Source: Azonexus sp.
GTDB lineage: Bacteria > Pseudomonadota > Gammaproteobacteria > Burkholderiales > Rhodocyclaceae
Reading direction: 5' to 3'
Length of the DNA: 64,000 bases
Assembly (NCBI RefSeq): GCF_023150235.1
Contig: NZ_JAKLLH010000010.1
Span: forward strand, 1 to 64,000
In this document: positions 21,436-30,553 of the stretch, in pieces
Position numbering within the stretch: position 1 is the stretch's first letter
Layout of the letters: each line of letters starts with the position of its first letter
The notes under the pieces: generated by a model
What the model saw: only the letters and a program-made list of their open reading frames with translations
Told to the model about the DNA's origin: nothing
Database searches by the model: none
Position numbers and translations under genes: made by a program

Positions 21436-21463
21436 AAAAAAAACCGGCAGACTCGCTGCCGGT
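21436..21463 (-). terminator. Intrinsic terminator after the Tim44-like gene
   Basis: On the minus strand: ACCGGCAG, 5-nt loop, CTGCCGGT, then an unbroken T-run. It starts 33 bp after the stop of the Tim44-like gene and lies before the kinase start, so the two genes are separate transcripts. Confidence 0.88.
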
Positions 21464-21495
21464 CGTTGTCGGGAAGCCGATCACTCGGCAACCCG

Positions 21496-22389
21496 TCAGT
21501 TCACCTGCTGAATCCCGGCGATGACCCAGCCACGGTTGCCGTCGGTCGGCTTGGTCATGTGCCAGACTTCGTCGAAGGACTCCGGCGTACCACCGTCCTC
21601 GCGGATCAAGCCGTGGAAACGCACACTGACGACGTAGCGCTGGCCTTCGTCGGCAACATCGAGCACTTCGGCATTGAGCTGGGTAACGTCGGTTTCCTGC
21701 TTGGCCTGGCCGCGTTCGCCCATCTGCATCTTGATCTCGGCGAACATCTCGGGCGAGGTGAATTCGCGGATGTCGTCGAGGTTGCCGGCATCATTGGCGG
21801 CCTGCAGGCGGATGAAATTGACCTTGGCGGTGCGGATGAAGGCTTCGGCATCGAATCCAGCCGGGTACACCGCTGCGGCCGCCGGAGCACTGCTGCCGCC
21901 CGCCAGCGGCTCAGCCGGCATCAACGCCACCGGGCGCTCGTGACCTGAGCCGATACCCGCATACTGCAGCCCGCTCGCCGGCGCCTGTGCGCCGGCTTTT
22001 TTACGCATGATGAAGCCGATCACGGCGAGAACGACCATCACCAGCAGGCCGATCATGAGCATGTTGGCCATTTGTTCGCCAAAACCGAAGTGTGAGGCCA
22101 GCGCGGCCAGGCCGAGACCGGCGGCCAGACCGGCGAGCGGCCCCATCCATGAACGCTTGGGTTGCGCCTGCGGTGCGGCAGCGGGCGCGGCCGACTGATG
22201 CTGCGCCGGACTGGGAGCGGCTTGCTGGTTTTGTGCCGGCGTCGAGGTCGGGGATTTGCTCGGGGCGACCGACTGGCGTTGCATGCCGGTCGAGGAGCCG
22301 CCGCCAAAACGCTTGGCGGCTTCGGCGTCGCCGATGCTGAGCGTGGCACCGAGCAGTAAGGCTGCGGCCATCAGGGCAAAGTTTTTCAT
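21496..22389 (-). CDS. Tim44-like domain protein, exported or membrane-anchored
   Basis: 297 aa. Signal peptide at 1-25 (MKNFALMAAALLLGATLSIG, cleavage near AEA-AK), then a Gly/Ser/Pro/Gln-rich linker, two hydrophobic segments (about 82-125), and a C-terminal Tim44-like domain (about 175-297; FIRTAKVNFIRLQAANDAGN, ending in GWVIAGIQQVN). Bacterial Tim44-like proteins are linked to membrane lipid or protein handling; the precise role is unknown. GGAGG is 6 bp before the ATG. The 243-bp gap upstream towards cobB holds no gene that I can support. Confidence 0.85.
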   Translation of the reverse strand: MKNFALMAAALLLGATLSIGDAEAAKRFGGGSSTGMQRQSVAPSKSPTSTPAQNQQAAPSPAQHQSAAPAAAPQAQPKRSWMGPLAGLAAGLGLAALASHFGFGEQMANMLMIGLLVMVVLAVIGFIMRKKAGAQAPASGLQYAGIGSGHERPVALMPAEPLAGGSSAPAAAAVYPAGFDAEAFIRTAKVNFIRLQAANDAGNLDDIREFTSPEMFAEIKMQMGERGQAKQETDVTQLNAEVLDVADEGQRYVVSVRFHGLIREDGGTPESFDEVWHMTKPTDGNRGWVIAGIQQVN

Positions 22390-22632
22390 GGTTTCCTCCG
22401 GGTGGTGAATTTGACAAGCCGCAGTTTAGTCCCGGATCGCACCAGATAAAACAGGATTTTCAGTGGTTTTTAATCAGCAAAAAACGAATTATCCGTAAAA
22501 CCTTCTCGGGGTGCGGACAGGCAGCGCCGTGCCGGGGATCGCCACCTCAGCCCGGCGGCAAGTGGCTGAGCACCTCGGAAAATTCCGCGCCATGAACAAC
22601 GGGTCTGCGTCATCCACATAGGAACTGCTTTT

Positions 22633-23913
22633 TCAAGCCTGAAAGAGCGCTGCGGTGGCAAGGGGGGAAGACGGGAAGTAGAAATGGACATACGAAGCTG
22701 TCAGGCGTCGGTGGCGATAAATGGCCTCGCCGGGCTCTCCGCTCTGCTTGCAAGCCCGCAGCAAGGGCTGCAACTCGGTCTCGCTGCGCGAGTAATGGAA
22801 GGTGTGCCCAGCCAGCCGCCCTTCGGGTAGATCGACAAACTGGGTTCCCAGGGCGCTCAGGCGCGGCTGCATGATGGTCTTGCCCGGCAGCAGACCGGCA
22901 AGGCGATGGGTCTGCCCCTGCTTGTCGGTCATTTCCTCGAACAGGCTCATCATCCCGCCGCACTCGGCGAGCAGCGGCTTGCCGGCAGCGACATGCCCGG
23001 CCAGGCTGCGCCAGAGATCCTGCCGTTGGGCCAGTATTTCGGCATGCAGTTCGGGGTAACCGCCGGGCAACCAGACCGCGTCGCAATCGGGAAGGGCGTC
23101 GCCAGCCAGGGGGGAGAAAAAGCACAGCTCGGCACCAAGTTCGCTCAGGGTCTCGAGATTGGCCGGATAGGCGAAACCGTAGGCCGCATCGCGGGCAATG
23201 GCAATCCGCCGCCCGGCCAGCAGCGCCGGAAATTCCGGCGCGGTGGCGGGCGCGAAATTGACGACCGGCGGCACGTCGACCGTGGTCGATGCGGCCAGTG
23301 CATCGGCCAACCCATCCAGGCGCTGGCCCAGATCGTCGATCTCGGCCGCCTGAAGCAGGCCAAGGTGACGTTCGGGCAGGCTGTCGCCATTTTTGGGCAG
23401 GGCGCCAAACCAGTCCATGCCGGCGGGCAGGCTGCTGCGCAGCATCTCGCCGTGGCGCGTGCTGGCCACCCGGTTGGCAAGCACGCCGGCAAAGGGCAGT
23501 TCCGGCCGATAAGTAGCCAGACCGTACGCCACGGCGCCGAAGGTCTGCGCCATTTTGCCGGCATCGATCAGGGCCATGACCGGGACGCCGAAGCGTTCGG
23601 CGATATCGGCGGCCGACGGCGTGCCATCGAACAGGCCCATCACCCCTTCGATCAGGATCAGGTCGGAATCGGCGGCGGCCCGCGCCAGGCGCCAGCGTGC
23701 ATCACCTTCGCCGCACATGCCGAAATCGAGGTTCTGACACGGTCGACCGCTGGCGAAGGCATGAATCTGCGGGTCGAGAAAATCGGGGCCGCATTTGAAT
23801 ACCGTGACCCGCCGCCCCTGGCGGGCGTGCAGACGAGCGAGGGCGGCGGTAACGGTGGTCTTGCCCTGGCCGGAGGCCGGGGCGGCAATCATCAGGGCGG
23901 GGCAAGCGGGCAT
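22633..23913 (-). CDS. cobB: Cobyrinic acid a,c-diamide synthase (CbiA/CobB)
   Basis: 426 aa. ATP- and glutamine-dependent amidation of carboxyl groups a and c of (hydrogeno)cobyrinic acid. The N-terminal P-loop-like ATPase domain (APASGQGKTTVTAALA; KCGPDFLDP) is followed by a class I glutamine amidotransferase domain with the nucleophile in LLAECGGMMSLFEEM, and a late His in TFHYSRSE. GGAGAAG precedes the ATG. It follows cobO by 15 bp on the same strand, so the two probably form an operon. No cobalamin riboswitch was seen upstream of the pair. Confidence 0.92.
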   Translation of the reverse strand: MPACPALMIAAPASGQGKTTVTAALARLHARQGRRVTVFKCGPDFLDPQIHAFASGRPCQNLDFGMCGEGDARWRLARAAADSDLILIEGVMGLFDGTPSAADIAERFGVPVMALIDAGKMAQTFGAVAYGLATYRPELPFAGVLANRVASTRHGEMLRSSLPAGMDWFGALPKNGDSLPERHLGLLQAAEIDDLGQRLDGLADALAASTTVDVPPVVNFAPATAPEFPALLAGRRIAIARDAAYGFAYPANLETLSELGAELCFFSPLAGDALPDCDAVWLPGGYPELHAEILAQRQDLWRSLAGHVAAGKPLLAECGGMMSLFEEMTDKQGQTHRLAGLLPGKTIMQPRLSALGTQFVDLPEGRLAGHTFHYSRSETELQPLLRACKQSGEPGEAIYRHRRLTASYVHFYFPSSPLATAALFQA

Positions 23914-23928
23914 GAGCCTTCTCCGGCT

Positions 23929-24519
23929 TCAGTAGTCGAGGCCGGGCATCGCCTTGATGCCGGCCTTGAAAGCGTGTTTTTCATTGCCGATCTCGCTCAC
24001 CGTATCGGCGGCGGCGCGTAGCGCTTCCGGTGCGCCGCGTCCAGTGATCACGACATGCTGCAGGGCAGGGCGTGCTGCGAGTTGGGCGATGACTGCGTCG
24101 AGTTCCAGCCAGCCGTATTTGAAGGCGTAGGTGAGTTCGTCGAGCACCACCAGGCCAATCCGGGGATCGGCCAGATAAACGCAGGCCTGACCCCAGGCGG
24201 CCAGGGCGGCACGGGCGTCTCTTTCCTTGTCCTGGGTTTCCCAAGTAAAGCCCTCGCCACCAACATGCCAGCGAACCCCGGGCTGCCGGCGGAAAAAAGC
24301 CTCTTCGCCGGTATCCGCGCGCCCCTTGACGAACTGGACGACCGCCGCTTCGAGGCCATGACCAAGGGCACGGGCCAGTACGCCGAAAGCAGCCGACGAC
24401 TTGCCTTTGCCGTTACCGGTATTGACCAGCAGGACACCGCGTTCCTGCCGGGCAGCGGCGATTTTTTCATCGACCACGGCCTTCTTTTTCTGCATGCGTT
24501 CTTCGTGGCTGATTGCCAT
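23929..24519 (-). CDS. cobO: Cob(I)yrinic acid a,c-diamide adenosyltransferase (CobO/BtuR)
   Basis: 196 aa. Transfers adenosyl from ATP to cob(I)alamin or its precursors. The P-loop is VNTGNGKGKSSAAFG near residue 32, with LVVLDELTYAFKYGW and VVITGRGAPE further on, all typical of this family. The start MAISHEERMQKKK is chosen because GGAG lies 8 bp upstream and the N-terminal helix matches the family; the frame continues further upstream without support. The 262 bp between this start and the ZapB-like gene must carry two divergent promoters; one GTCGACCGT motif lies there (near 24612). Confidence 0.92.
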   Translation of the reverse strand: MAISHEERMQKKKAVVDEKIAAARQERGVLLVNTGNGKGKSSAAFGVLARALGHGLEAAVVQFVKGRADTGEEAFFRRQPGVRWHVGGEGFTWETQDKERDARAALAAWGQACVYLADPRIGLVVLDELTYAFKYGWLELDAVIAQLAARPALQHVVITGRGAPEALRAAADTVSEIGNEKHAFKAGIKAMPGLDY

Positions 24520-24781
24520 GTACGGGCTCCGGGAAATAAAGCGGGCAACGACCGCGACCGGTATCAAACCGGGGCGAGCGCCGGTGCGGGAATTTTTGCC
24601 CGGAAATGGCGGTCGACCGTGTCCGGATGCTTTCGCCGTCCGCAGCGGACAAGAAGCGGGCGCATTCTACCCGCTCGCTGGGATGAGGTCCGCCAAGTTG
24701 CGCCGCAATTCACACAAACCACTTTGAGATTAGCAGCTTAGTCCTTGACTCAATAGCGTTTTCACCTCTATAGTTCGCGCC

Positions 24782-24979
24782 ATGGATACCGAAATCGAAG
24801 CTCTCGAAGCCAAAGTCAGCAAGGTCATCGCGCTGGTGGCGCAATTGCGCGCCGAGAACGAGGCCCTGCGCACACAACTCAATACCGCCGAAGCCGACAG
24901 GCAACGCCTGCAGCAGACCATGACGGCGGCCCGTCAGCGCCTGGAAGGCCTGATCGACAAGTTGCCCGAGGATCTCTGA
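24782..24979 (+). CDS. ZapB-like coiled-coil protein
   Basis: 65 aa. Almost entirely heptad coiled coil (MDTEIEALEAKVSKVIALVA, then QLRAENEALRTQLNTAEADR). It matches the small coiled-coil proteins that precede zapA in beta- and gammaproteobacteria and are thought to work with ZapA at the division ring. Its TGA shares one base with the zapA ATG, so the two are translationally coupled. Confidence 0.75.
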   Translation: MDTEIEALEAKVSKVIALVAQLRAENEALRTQLNTAEADRQRLQQTMTAARQRLEGLIDKLPEDL

Positions 24980-25296
24980 TGGCTGGCGAGGCAAACTACC
25001 TCGACGTGAAGATACTCGGCCGCGAGTACCGCGTTGCCTGTGCCGCCGATGAACGCGAGGCCCTGCAGGAAGCAGTCGGTCTGGTGGACGACAAGATGCG
25101 CGACATCGCGCAGCGGACCAAGAACTCGATTGCCGAAAGGGTGGCCGTGATGGCGGCCCTGAATATCGCGCACGAACATCTCGCCGCAGCCAAGGCCAAG
25201 GGCACGGTTGTCAGCGCCGATACGAAGCGTAGAATCTCCGACATGGGAGCACGGCTCGATGCTGTGCTGGCATCCGCCCCGGGCAACGGTTTCTGA
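24979..25296 (+). CDS. zapA: Cell division protein ZapA
   Basis: 105 aa. Binds and bundles FtsZ at the division ring. The N-terminal part VKILGREYRVACAADERE and the following helix AVGLVDDKMRDIAQR match ZapA, with a C-terminal helical tail. The 6S RNA gene follows, the classic arrangement in proteobacteria. Confidence 0.9.
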   Translation: MAGEANYLDVKILGREYRVACAADEREALQEAVGLVDDKMRDIAQRTKNSIAERVAVMAALNIAHEHLAAAKAKGTVVSADTKRRISDMGARLDAVLASAPGNGF

Positions 25297-25330
25297 CCGT
25301 TCCGGCGCAACCCGGATGCCAACCACCAGG

Positions 25331-25508
25331 TTCCCTGCGATGTTTGTCAAGGCCATAGATTCCTTGAACCAATGCTGATTGGCATCGGTTGCGGACCATT
25401 GAAACCGCTGTTGTGAGCACTCCTTAGCCGAGTGCGCCTGATGCGGAAGGAAAGCAACCACTCTGAACCCAGGTTCAGGATGCCGGCCTGACGGCACTCG
25501 CGGGGGCA
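25331..25508 (+). ncRNA. ssrS: 6S RNA
   Basis: Located directly after zapA, the usual position. The ends pair: CCCTGCGA (25333-25340) with TCGCGGGG near 25499-25506 (one U-G pair), closing a long imperfect helix. The 3' half contains GAACCCAGGTTCAGGATGCC and CGGCCTGACGGCA, close to betaproteobacterial 6S sequences that I know. The middle (about 25390-25440) would form the open bubble that mimics a melted promoter and traps sigma-70 RNA polymerase in stationary phase. Ends are approximate. Confidence 0.82.
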
Positions 25509-25517
25509 TATCGACAA

Positions 25518-25545
25518 CGGGTGGCAGCAAGTCTGCCACCCGTTT
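25518..25545 (+). terminator. Stem-loop terminator after 6S RNA
   Basis: Ten-pair stem CGGGTGGCAG / CTGCCACCCG with a 5-nt loop, followed only by TTTCC. The T-run is short, so termination strength is uncertain. It lies between ssrS and the permease gene. Confidence 0.6.
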
Positions 25546-25566
25546 CCACATCCAGAGGACAGATTG

Positions 25567-26373
25567 ATGGCCATTGAATGGCTCCTCGCCTACCTTGCGC
25601 TGGGCGCTTGCGTCGGTTTTTTTGCCGGCCTGCTCGGCGTCGGCGGCGGCGGCATCATGGTGCCGCTACTGACCACGATGTTCGCGGCCCAGGGTTTTCC
25701 CCGCGAGCACATGGTGCACCTGGCGCTCGGCACCTCGATGGCGGCCATTGTCCTGACCTCGGTTTCCAGTTTGCGCGCCCATCATGCCCACGGGGCGGTA
25801 CGCTGGGATATCGTTCGTGGCATCACCCCCGGCGTGCTGCTCGGAACCTTTGCCGGCACCTTCATCGCCGCCGCGGCGCCAACCCGCCCGCTGGCCATTT
25901 TCTTCGGCTGCTTCATGGCCTACGTCTCGCTGCAGATGATCCTCAATGTCAAACCCAAGCCCTCGCGTGATTTGCCCGGCCCCGCCGGGCTGGGGGGCGT
26001 CGGCGCCGGGATCGGCCTGATCTCGGCGCTGGTGGCGATTGGCGGCGGCTCGCTGTCGGTTCCGTTCATGACCTGGTGCAACGTCAAGATGCAGAACGCC
26101 ATTGGCACCTCGGCAGCCATTGGTCTACCCATTGCACTGGCCGGCGCGGCCGGTTACCTGATCAACGGCTGGGGGAACGATGGTCTGCCGGAATGGTCGG
26201 TCGGCTACGTTTTTGTGCCGGCACTGCTGCTGATCAGTGCGGTTTCGACCTTCACCGCCCCGCTCGGCGCCCGGCTGGCACATCGCCTGCCAGTCGCCAT
26301 GCTGAAAAAAATCTTCGCCGCAGTGTTGATCCTGCTCTCGGCGAAGATGCTGCACACGGTGCTCGCCACCTGA
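25567..26373 (+). CDS. Sulfite exporter TauE/SafE family permease (TSUP)
   Basis: 268 aa, with about eight hydrophobic segments and the two repeated halves typical of TSUP proteins; the first half carries GFFAGLLGVGGGGIMVPLL and the second GLISALVAIGGGSLSVPFM. Members move sulfite, sulfonates or other small anions; the substrate here is not evident. AGAGGA lies upstream of the ATG at 25567. Its stop is immediately adjacent to the stop of the convergent enoyl-CoA hydratase gene (TGATCA), so there is no room for a terminator between them. Confidence 0.85.
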   Translation: MAIEWLLAYLALGACVGFFAGLLGVGGGGIMVPLLTTMFAAQGFPREHMVHLALGTSMAAIVLTSVSSLRAHHAHGAVRWDIVRGITPGVLLGTFAGTFIAAAAPTRPLAIFFGCFMAYVSLQMILNVKPKPSRDLPGPAGLGGVGAGIGLISALVAIGGGSLSVPFMTWCNVKMQNAIGTSAAIGLPIALAGAAGYLINGWGNDGLPEWSVGYVFVPALLLISAVSTFTAPLGARLAHRLPVAMLKKIFAAVLILLSAKMLHTVLAT

Positions 26374-27150
26374 TCAACGCCCCTGGAATACCGGCTTGCG
26401 CTTTTCCAGGAAGGCGGCGAGGCCTTCCCGGTAATCCTCGGTATCGAGAAAAGCAAAAGCACTGGCCTTGTCCGCTTCGGACAAGGGCGTCCCTTGCTGC
26501 AGGCGACGTATCCACTGCTTGTGCCAACTGGCCACCAGCGGTGCGCCCGCTGCGATACGGGCAACCGTTGCCGCCACCTCGCCTGCCAGTTGCTCATCCG
26601 GCAGGACGCGGGTAACCAGACCTTTTTCGTAGGCTTCGCGCGCACCCAGGATGCGGCCCTCGAGAAGGATTTCCTTGAGCACCGCCGCACCGACCAGCCG
26701 CAACAAGCCCTCCATTTCCCCGGGATACATCGAAAAACCAAGACGGTTGATCGGTGCGCCAAAGCGCGAAGACTCGGCACACAGACGCAGGTCGCAGGCA
26801 CCGGCGATTTCCAGACCACCGCCGATACAGGCACCACGTATCATGGCCAGCGTCGGATGCGGACAATCGGCAATCGCGTTCAGAGCCTCGGCGACCTGGC
26901 CGTGATAGTGCAAAGCTTGCTCCAGGGTCGCCCGGCCGGTAACAAACTCCTCCAGGTCGCCGCCGGCGGCAAAGGCCTCGTCGCCGGCCCCGCGTATCAC
27001 CAGGCAACGCAGTGCCGGATTGGCTGAAATCGCACGCAAATGGACTATCATCTGCTGCCACATCGCCAGATCGATGGCATTAAGCTTGCCGGGATTGTTC
27101 AAGGTCAGAGTGGCAATATTCCCGTCCAGGGCAAGGTCGACCGTACTCAT
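26374..27150 (-). CDS. Enoyl-CoA hydratase/isomerase family protein
   Basis: 258 aa. Crotonase fold: the oxyanion-hole regions are AFAAGGDLEEF and IRGACIGGGLEIAGACDLRL. The first catalytic Glu position (GGGLEIA) is Glu-bearing; the second position (RLGFSMYPGEME) is atypical of true hydratases, so it may act on another acyl-CoA. It stands alone, divergent from the DUF485-actP operon and convergent with the TSUP permease. The substrate is unknown. Confidence 0.8.
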   Translation of the reverse strand: MSTVDLALDGNIATLTLNNPGKLNAIDLAMWQQMIVHLRAISANPALRCLVIRGAGDEAFAAGGDLEEFVTGRATLEQALHYHGQVAEALNAIADCPHPTLAMIRGACIGGGLEIAGACDLRLCAESSRFGAPINRLGFSMYPGEMEGLLRLVGAAVLKEILLEGRILGAREAYEKGLVTRVLPDEQLAGEVAATVARIAAGAPLVASWHKQWIRRLQQGTPLSEADKASAFAFLDTEDYREGLAAFLEKRKPVFQGR

Positions 27151-27192
27151 GGGCTGTTCTCTCTCTTGTTTCGTCTTGTGGTGAAAAAATAG

Positions 27193-27221
27193 GATTGTAC
27201 GGTCTTATATAAGATACAATC
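27193..27221. promoter_or_regulatory. AT-rich dyad between the enoyl-CoA hydratase and DUF485-actP
   Basis: Outer arms GATTGTA (27193-27199) and TACAATC (27215-27221) enclose the perfect 12-bp palindrome TCTTATATAAGA (27203-27214). It lies in the 135-bp divergent gap and contains -10-like TATAAG sequences, so it is a candidate operator and promoter for either gene. Confidence 0.5.
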
Positions 27222-27285
27222 GCGAACGCGGTTCGTGTAATCGCTTCTGTAATTATTAATTAAATATCAACAAGGAGATCCAGCG

Positions 27286-27606
27286 ATGAGCAGTGCGATG
27301 TATGAGCGCATGCGCGCCAATCCCAAGTTCCAGGAGCTGGTTGCCCGCCGCAGCCGCTTCGCGTGGACTTTGGCGGCGGTGGTACTGTCCATGTTCTACG
27401 GCTTTGTTCTGGTCGTAGCCTTCAATCCGATGTCCCTCGGGCACCCGCTGGGCGAAGGATCGAAGCTGACCGTGGGGGTGGCCGTGGAATTGTTCATGTT
27501 CATTTTCTTCTGGGTGCTGACCGCCGTTTACGTCAAGCGCGCCAATACTGAATTCGATTCCCTGACTCAGGAAATCGTCAAGGAAGCCTGGAAGGAGAAC
27601 AAGTAA
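27286..27606 (+). CDS. DUF485 membrane protein, partner of ActP
   Basis: 106 aa. Two hydrophobic segments (about 25-48 and 62-83), soluble N- and C-termini, and the typical N-terminal [23 protein letters not shown]485 genes nearly always precede an ActP-type solute:sodium symporter, and the protein is thought to assist it. AAGGAGA precedes the ATG. Its stop TAA shares one base with the actP ATG (TAATG). Confidence 0.9.
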   Translation: MSSAMYERMRANPKFQELVARRSRFAWTLAAVVLSMFYGFVLVVAFNPMSLGHPLGEGSKLTVGVAVELFMFIFFWVLTAVYVKRANTEFDSLTQEIVKEAWKENK

Positions 27607-29267
27607 TGCGCAAACTGATTACCACGCTGAGCTTGCTCGGCATCTCTTCGCTGGCCCTGGCTGCCGACGCCGTCGCCCAGACGGAAAAGCAGGCGACCAA
27701 CTGGCACGCGATCATCATGTTCTGCGCCTTCGTCGTCATGACGATGGGCATCACCTACTGGGCCGCGTCCCGCACCAAGTCGACCTCCGACTTCTACACC
27801 GCCGGTGGCGGCATCACCGGTTTCCAGAACGGTCTGGCGATTGCCGGCGACTACATGTCCGCCGCGACGCTGCTCGGTCTGACCGCGATGGTGTACACCC
27901 AGGGTTACGACGGCTACATCTACATGCTGTGCTTCTTCGCCGGCTGGCCGATCATCCTGTTCCTGATGGCTGAACGCCTGCGCAACCTCGGCAAGTTCAC
28001 CTTCTCCGACATCACCGCCTATCGCCTCGATCAGGGCAAGGTGCGCACGATGGCCGCGATTTCCTCGCTGACCGTCGTCTGCTTCTACCTGATCGCCCAG
28101 ATGGTCGGCGCCGGCCAGCTGATCAAGCTGCTTTTCGGTCTCGAGTACAACACCGCGATCTTCGTCGTCGGCATCCTGATGATGGTCTATGTGACCTTCG
28201 GCGGCATGGTCGCCACCACCTGGGTGCAGATCATCAAGGCCTGCATGCTGCTGGCTGGCGGCACGCTGGTGATGTTCCTGGCGATGAGCGAGTTCGGCTT
28301 CTCCTTCAGCACGCTGCTGGAAAAAGCCACCGCCGTCCATAAGTTGGGCGACAAGATGATGTATCCGGGCGCGCTGCTCAAGGATCCGGTCACCGCGATC
28401 TCCCTCGGCCTCGGCCTGATGTTCGGTACCGCCGGCCTGCCGCACATCCTGATGCGCTTCTTCACCGTCACCGACGCCAAGGAAGCGCGCAAGTCCGTGC
28501 TTTACGCTTCTGGTTTCGTCGCCTACTTCTTCAACGTGATCTTCCTGATGGGCCTTTGCGGCATCCTGATCGTCGGTCAGAATCCGGAGTTCTTCGAAGG
28601 CGGCACCATCGGCGGCAAGCTGATCGGCGGCGGCAACATGGTCGCCATGCACCTGGCCAAGGCCGTCGGTGGCAACATGCTGCTCGGCTTCCTGGCGGCA
28701 GTGGCTTTCGCCACCATCCTGGCCGTGGTTTCCGGTCTGGCACTGGCAGGCGCTTCGGCAATCTCGCATGACATCTACGCTCGCGTGATCATGAAGGGCC
28801 AAGCTTCCGAAGCCACCGAAATCCGCGTCTCCAAGATCGCGACGATCTGCCTGGGCTTTGTCGCCATCGTCCTCGGCATCCTGTTCGAGAAGATGAACAT
28901 TGCGTTCATGGTCGGCCTGGCCTTCGGTGTCGCGGCAGCTGCCAACTTCCCGGTCCTGATCCTCTCCATGTACTGGAAGGGCCTGACCACCAAGGGTGCA
29001 CTGTGGGGCGGCTACTCCGGCCTGATCTCCGCCGTCTGCTTCGTGCTCTTCTCGAAGTCGGTGTGGGTCGACGTGCTCGGCAACAAGGCCGCGCTCTTCC
29101 CCTACACCCAGCCGGCCCTGTTCGCCATGCCGATCGCCTTCCTGATGGCCTACCTGATGTCCAAGTCGGACGCCAGCGCCCGCGCCAAGCAGGAAATCGA
29201 AGCTTACGAAGACCAGTATGTGCGCGCACAAACCGGTTACGGCGCCGCCGGTGCCAGCAACCACTAA
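27606..29267 (+). CDS. actP: Cation/acetate symporter ActP
   Basis: 553 aa. Sodium:solute symporter family with a signal peptide-like N-terminus ([20 protein letters not shown]) and about 13 membrane segments. Typical stretches: [31 protein letters not shown] and [16 protein letters not shown]. Takes up acetate and similar short carboxylates. Coupled to the DUF485 gene upstream; a strong terminator follows at 29317. A long frame on the opposite strand is only a shadow of this gene. Confidence 0.94.
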   Translation: MRKLITTLSLLGISSLALAADAVAQTEKQATNWHAIIMFCAFVVMTMGITYWAASRTKSTSDFYTAGGGITGFQNGLAIAGDYMSAATLLGLTAMVYTQGYDGYIYMLCFFAGWPIILFLMAERLRNLGKFTFSDITAYRLDQGKVRTMAAISSLTVVCFYLIAQMVGAGQLIKLLFGLEYNTAIFVVGILMMVYVTFGGMVATTWVQIIKACMLLAGGTLVMFLAMSEFGFSFSTLLEKATAVHKLGDKMMYPGALLKDPVTAISLGLGLMFGTAGLPHILMRFFTVTDAKEARKSVLYASGFVAYFFNVIFLMGLCGILIVGQNPEFFEGGTIGGKLIGGGNMVAMHLAKAVGGNMLLGFLAAVAFATILAVVSGLALAGASAISHDIYARVIMKGQASEATEIRVSKIATICLGFVAIVLGILFEKMNIAFMVGLAFGVAAAANFPVLILSMYWKGLTTKGALWGGYSGLISAVCFVLFSKSVWVDVLGNKAALFPYTQPALFAMPIAFLMAYLMSKSDASARAKQEIEAYEDQYVRAQTGYGAAGASNH

Positions 29268-29280
29268 GTAGTCTGCCCAC

Positions 29281-29307
29281 GCACCTTCCCACCGGACGGG
29301 AAGGTGC
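29281..29307. other. Perfect stem-loop after actP
   Basis: Ten-pair stem GCACCTTCCC / GGGAAGGTGC with a 7-nt loop, 13 bp after the actP stop and without a T-run. It probably protects the 3' end or assists the terminator just downstream. Confidence 0.6.
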
Positions 29308-29316
29308 GAATCAGGA

Positions 29317-29354
29317 ACGGGGGACGGCTGTCATCGGCCGTCCCCCGTTTTTCT
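29317..29354 (+). terminator. Intrinsic terminator of DUF485-actP
   Basis: Twelve-pair stem ACGGGGGACGGC / GCCGTCCCCCGT with an 8-nt loop, followed by TTTTCTTG. The remaining 252 bp to cysK contain no gene that I can support. Confidence 0.88.
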
Positions 29355-29606
29355 TGCGACACAAGGAAAACCCGGCTTTTGCCTCCGCCTCCTTGCGGCC
29401 ATCCTTTACGCCATCGGTAGTATCTCGACACCGACAAAATGGATAATGCGCATAAAATCCGCTGCGGGTGCGAGACTTCCGCCAGCCTGCGGGCCGAACA
29501 GCCTGCTGCCGCCGTGACCATCCATCCCGATCCGCCTCACTCGCAGCAAGCATTGCAAGACTGATTTCTTCCAGGCTTACCCCTCTCTTCTGTCGGAGCT
29601 TTTTAC

Positions 29607-30539
29607 ATGAACATCGCCAACAACGTCGCCGAACTGGTCGGCAATACCCCGCTGGTCAAGCTCAACCGCCTGAGCGAAGGCTGCGTCGCGACCGTAGTCG
29701 CCAAGCTGGAATTCTTCAATCCCGGCAGCAGCGTCAAGGACCGTATCGCCGCCGCGATGCTCGACGCCGCGCAGGCGGCCGGCAAGATCGGCCCGGACAC
29801 CGTGGTTCTGGAGCCGACCTCGGGCAATACCGGGATCGGTCTGGCGATGGTCTGCGCCGCGCGCGGCATCAAGTGCGCCTTCACCATGCCCGAGACGATG
29901 AGCCGCGAGCGCAAGCTGCTGCTCAAGGCTTACGGCGCCGAACTGATCCTGACCCCGGGGCCGGAAGGCATGGGTGGCGCCATCGCCAAGGCCAAGGCGC
30001 TGGCCGAGTCCGACCCCAAGTACTTCGTCCCGCAGCAGTTTGAAAACCCGGCCAACCCGGAAGTGCACCGTAAAACCACCGCCGAGGAAATCTGGCGTGA
30101 CACCGATGGCCAGGTCGACATTTTCGTTGCCGGCGTCGGCACCGGCGGCACCGTCACCGGTGTCGGTGAAACGCTGAAGGCGAAAAAGCCCGGCGTCCAG
30201 GTGGTCGCAGTCGAACCCGACGCCTCGCCGGTACTGTCCGGTGGCCAGAAAGGCCCGCACCCGATCCAGGGCATCGGCGCCGGCTTCGTCCCCGGCGTGC
30301 TCAATACCGGCGTCTATGACGAAGTCGTCCGCGTCAAGAACGACGACGCCTTCGTCACCGCCCGCCGGATGGCTGCCGAAGAAGGCCTGCTGGTCGGCAT
30401 CTCCTCCGGCGCTGCGACCTGGGCCGCACTGCAGCTGGCCCAGCGGCCGGAAAACGCCGGCAAACTGATCGTGGTCGTGATCCCGTCCTGCGGCGAGCGC
30501 TACCTGTCGACCGCGCTGTTCCAGGACCTCGAAGTCTGA
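29607..30539 (+). CDS. cysK: Cysteine synthase (O-acetylserine sulfhydrylase)
   Basis: 310 aa. PLP enzyme making cysteine from O-acetylserine and sulfide. The PLP Lys is in [11 protein letters not shown], the substrate loop in [11 protein letters not shown], the phosphate-binding loop in [10 protein letters not shown], and the C-terminal [13 protein letters not shown] is typical. The A-type enzyme (CysK) fits best. The neighbouring C-S lyase gene begins 15 bp after its stop, so both are likely co-transcribed. Confidence 0.92.
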   Translation: MNIANNVAELVGNTPLVKLNRLSEGCVATVVAKLEFFNPGSSVKDRIAAAMLDAAQAAGKIGPDTVVLEPTSGNTGIGLAMVCAARGIKCAFTMPETMSRERKLLLKAYGAELILTPGPEGMGGAIAKAKALAESDPKYFVPQQFENPANPEVHRKTTAEEIWRDTDGQVDIFVAGVGTGGTVTGVGETLKAKKPGVQVVAVEPDASPVLSGGQKGPHPIQGIGAGFVPGVLNTGVYDEVVRVKNDDAFVTARRMAAEEGLLVGISSGAATWAALQLAQRPENAGKLIVVVIPSCGERYLSTALFQDLEV

Positions 30540-30553
30540 GTCTCGCCCACGCC

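Noticed and set aside
24520-24781. Cobalamin riboswitch upstream of cobO
   Set aside because: I looked for the conserved B12-box-like elements on the minus strand and did not see them.
27567-29264. 565-codon minus-strand frame opposite actP
   Set aside because: Antisense shadow; actP on the plus strand has full family motifs, a coupled upstream partner and a terminator.
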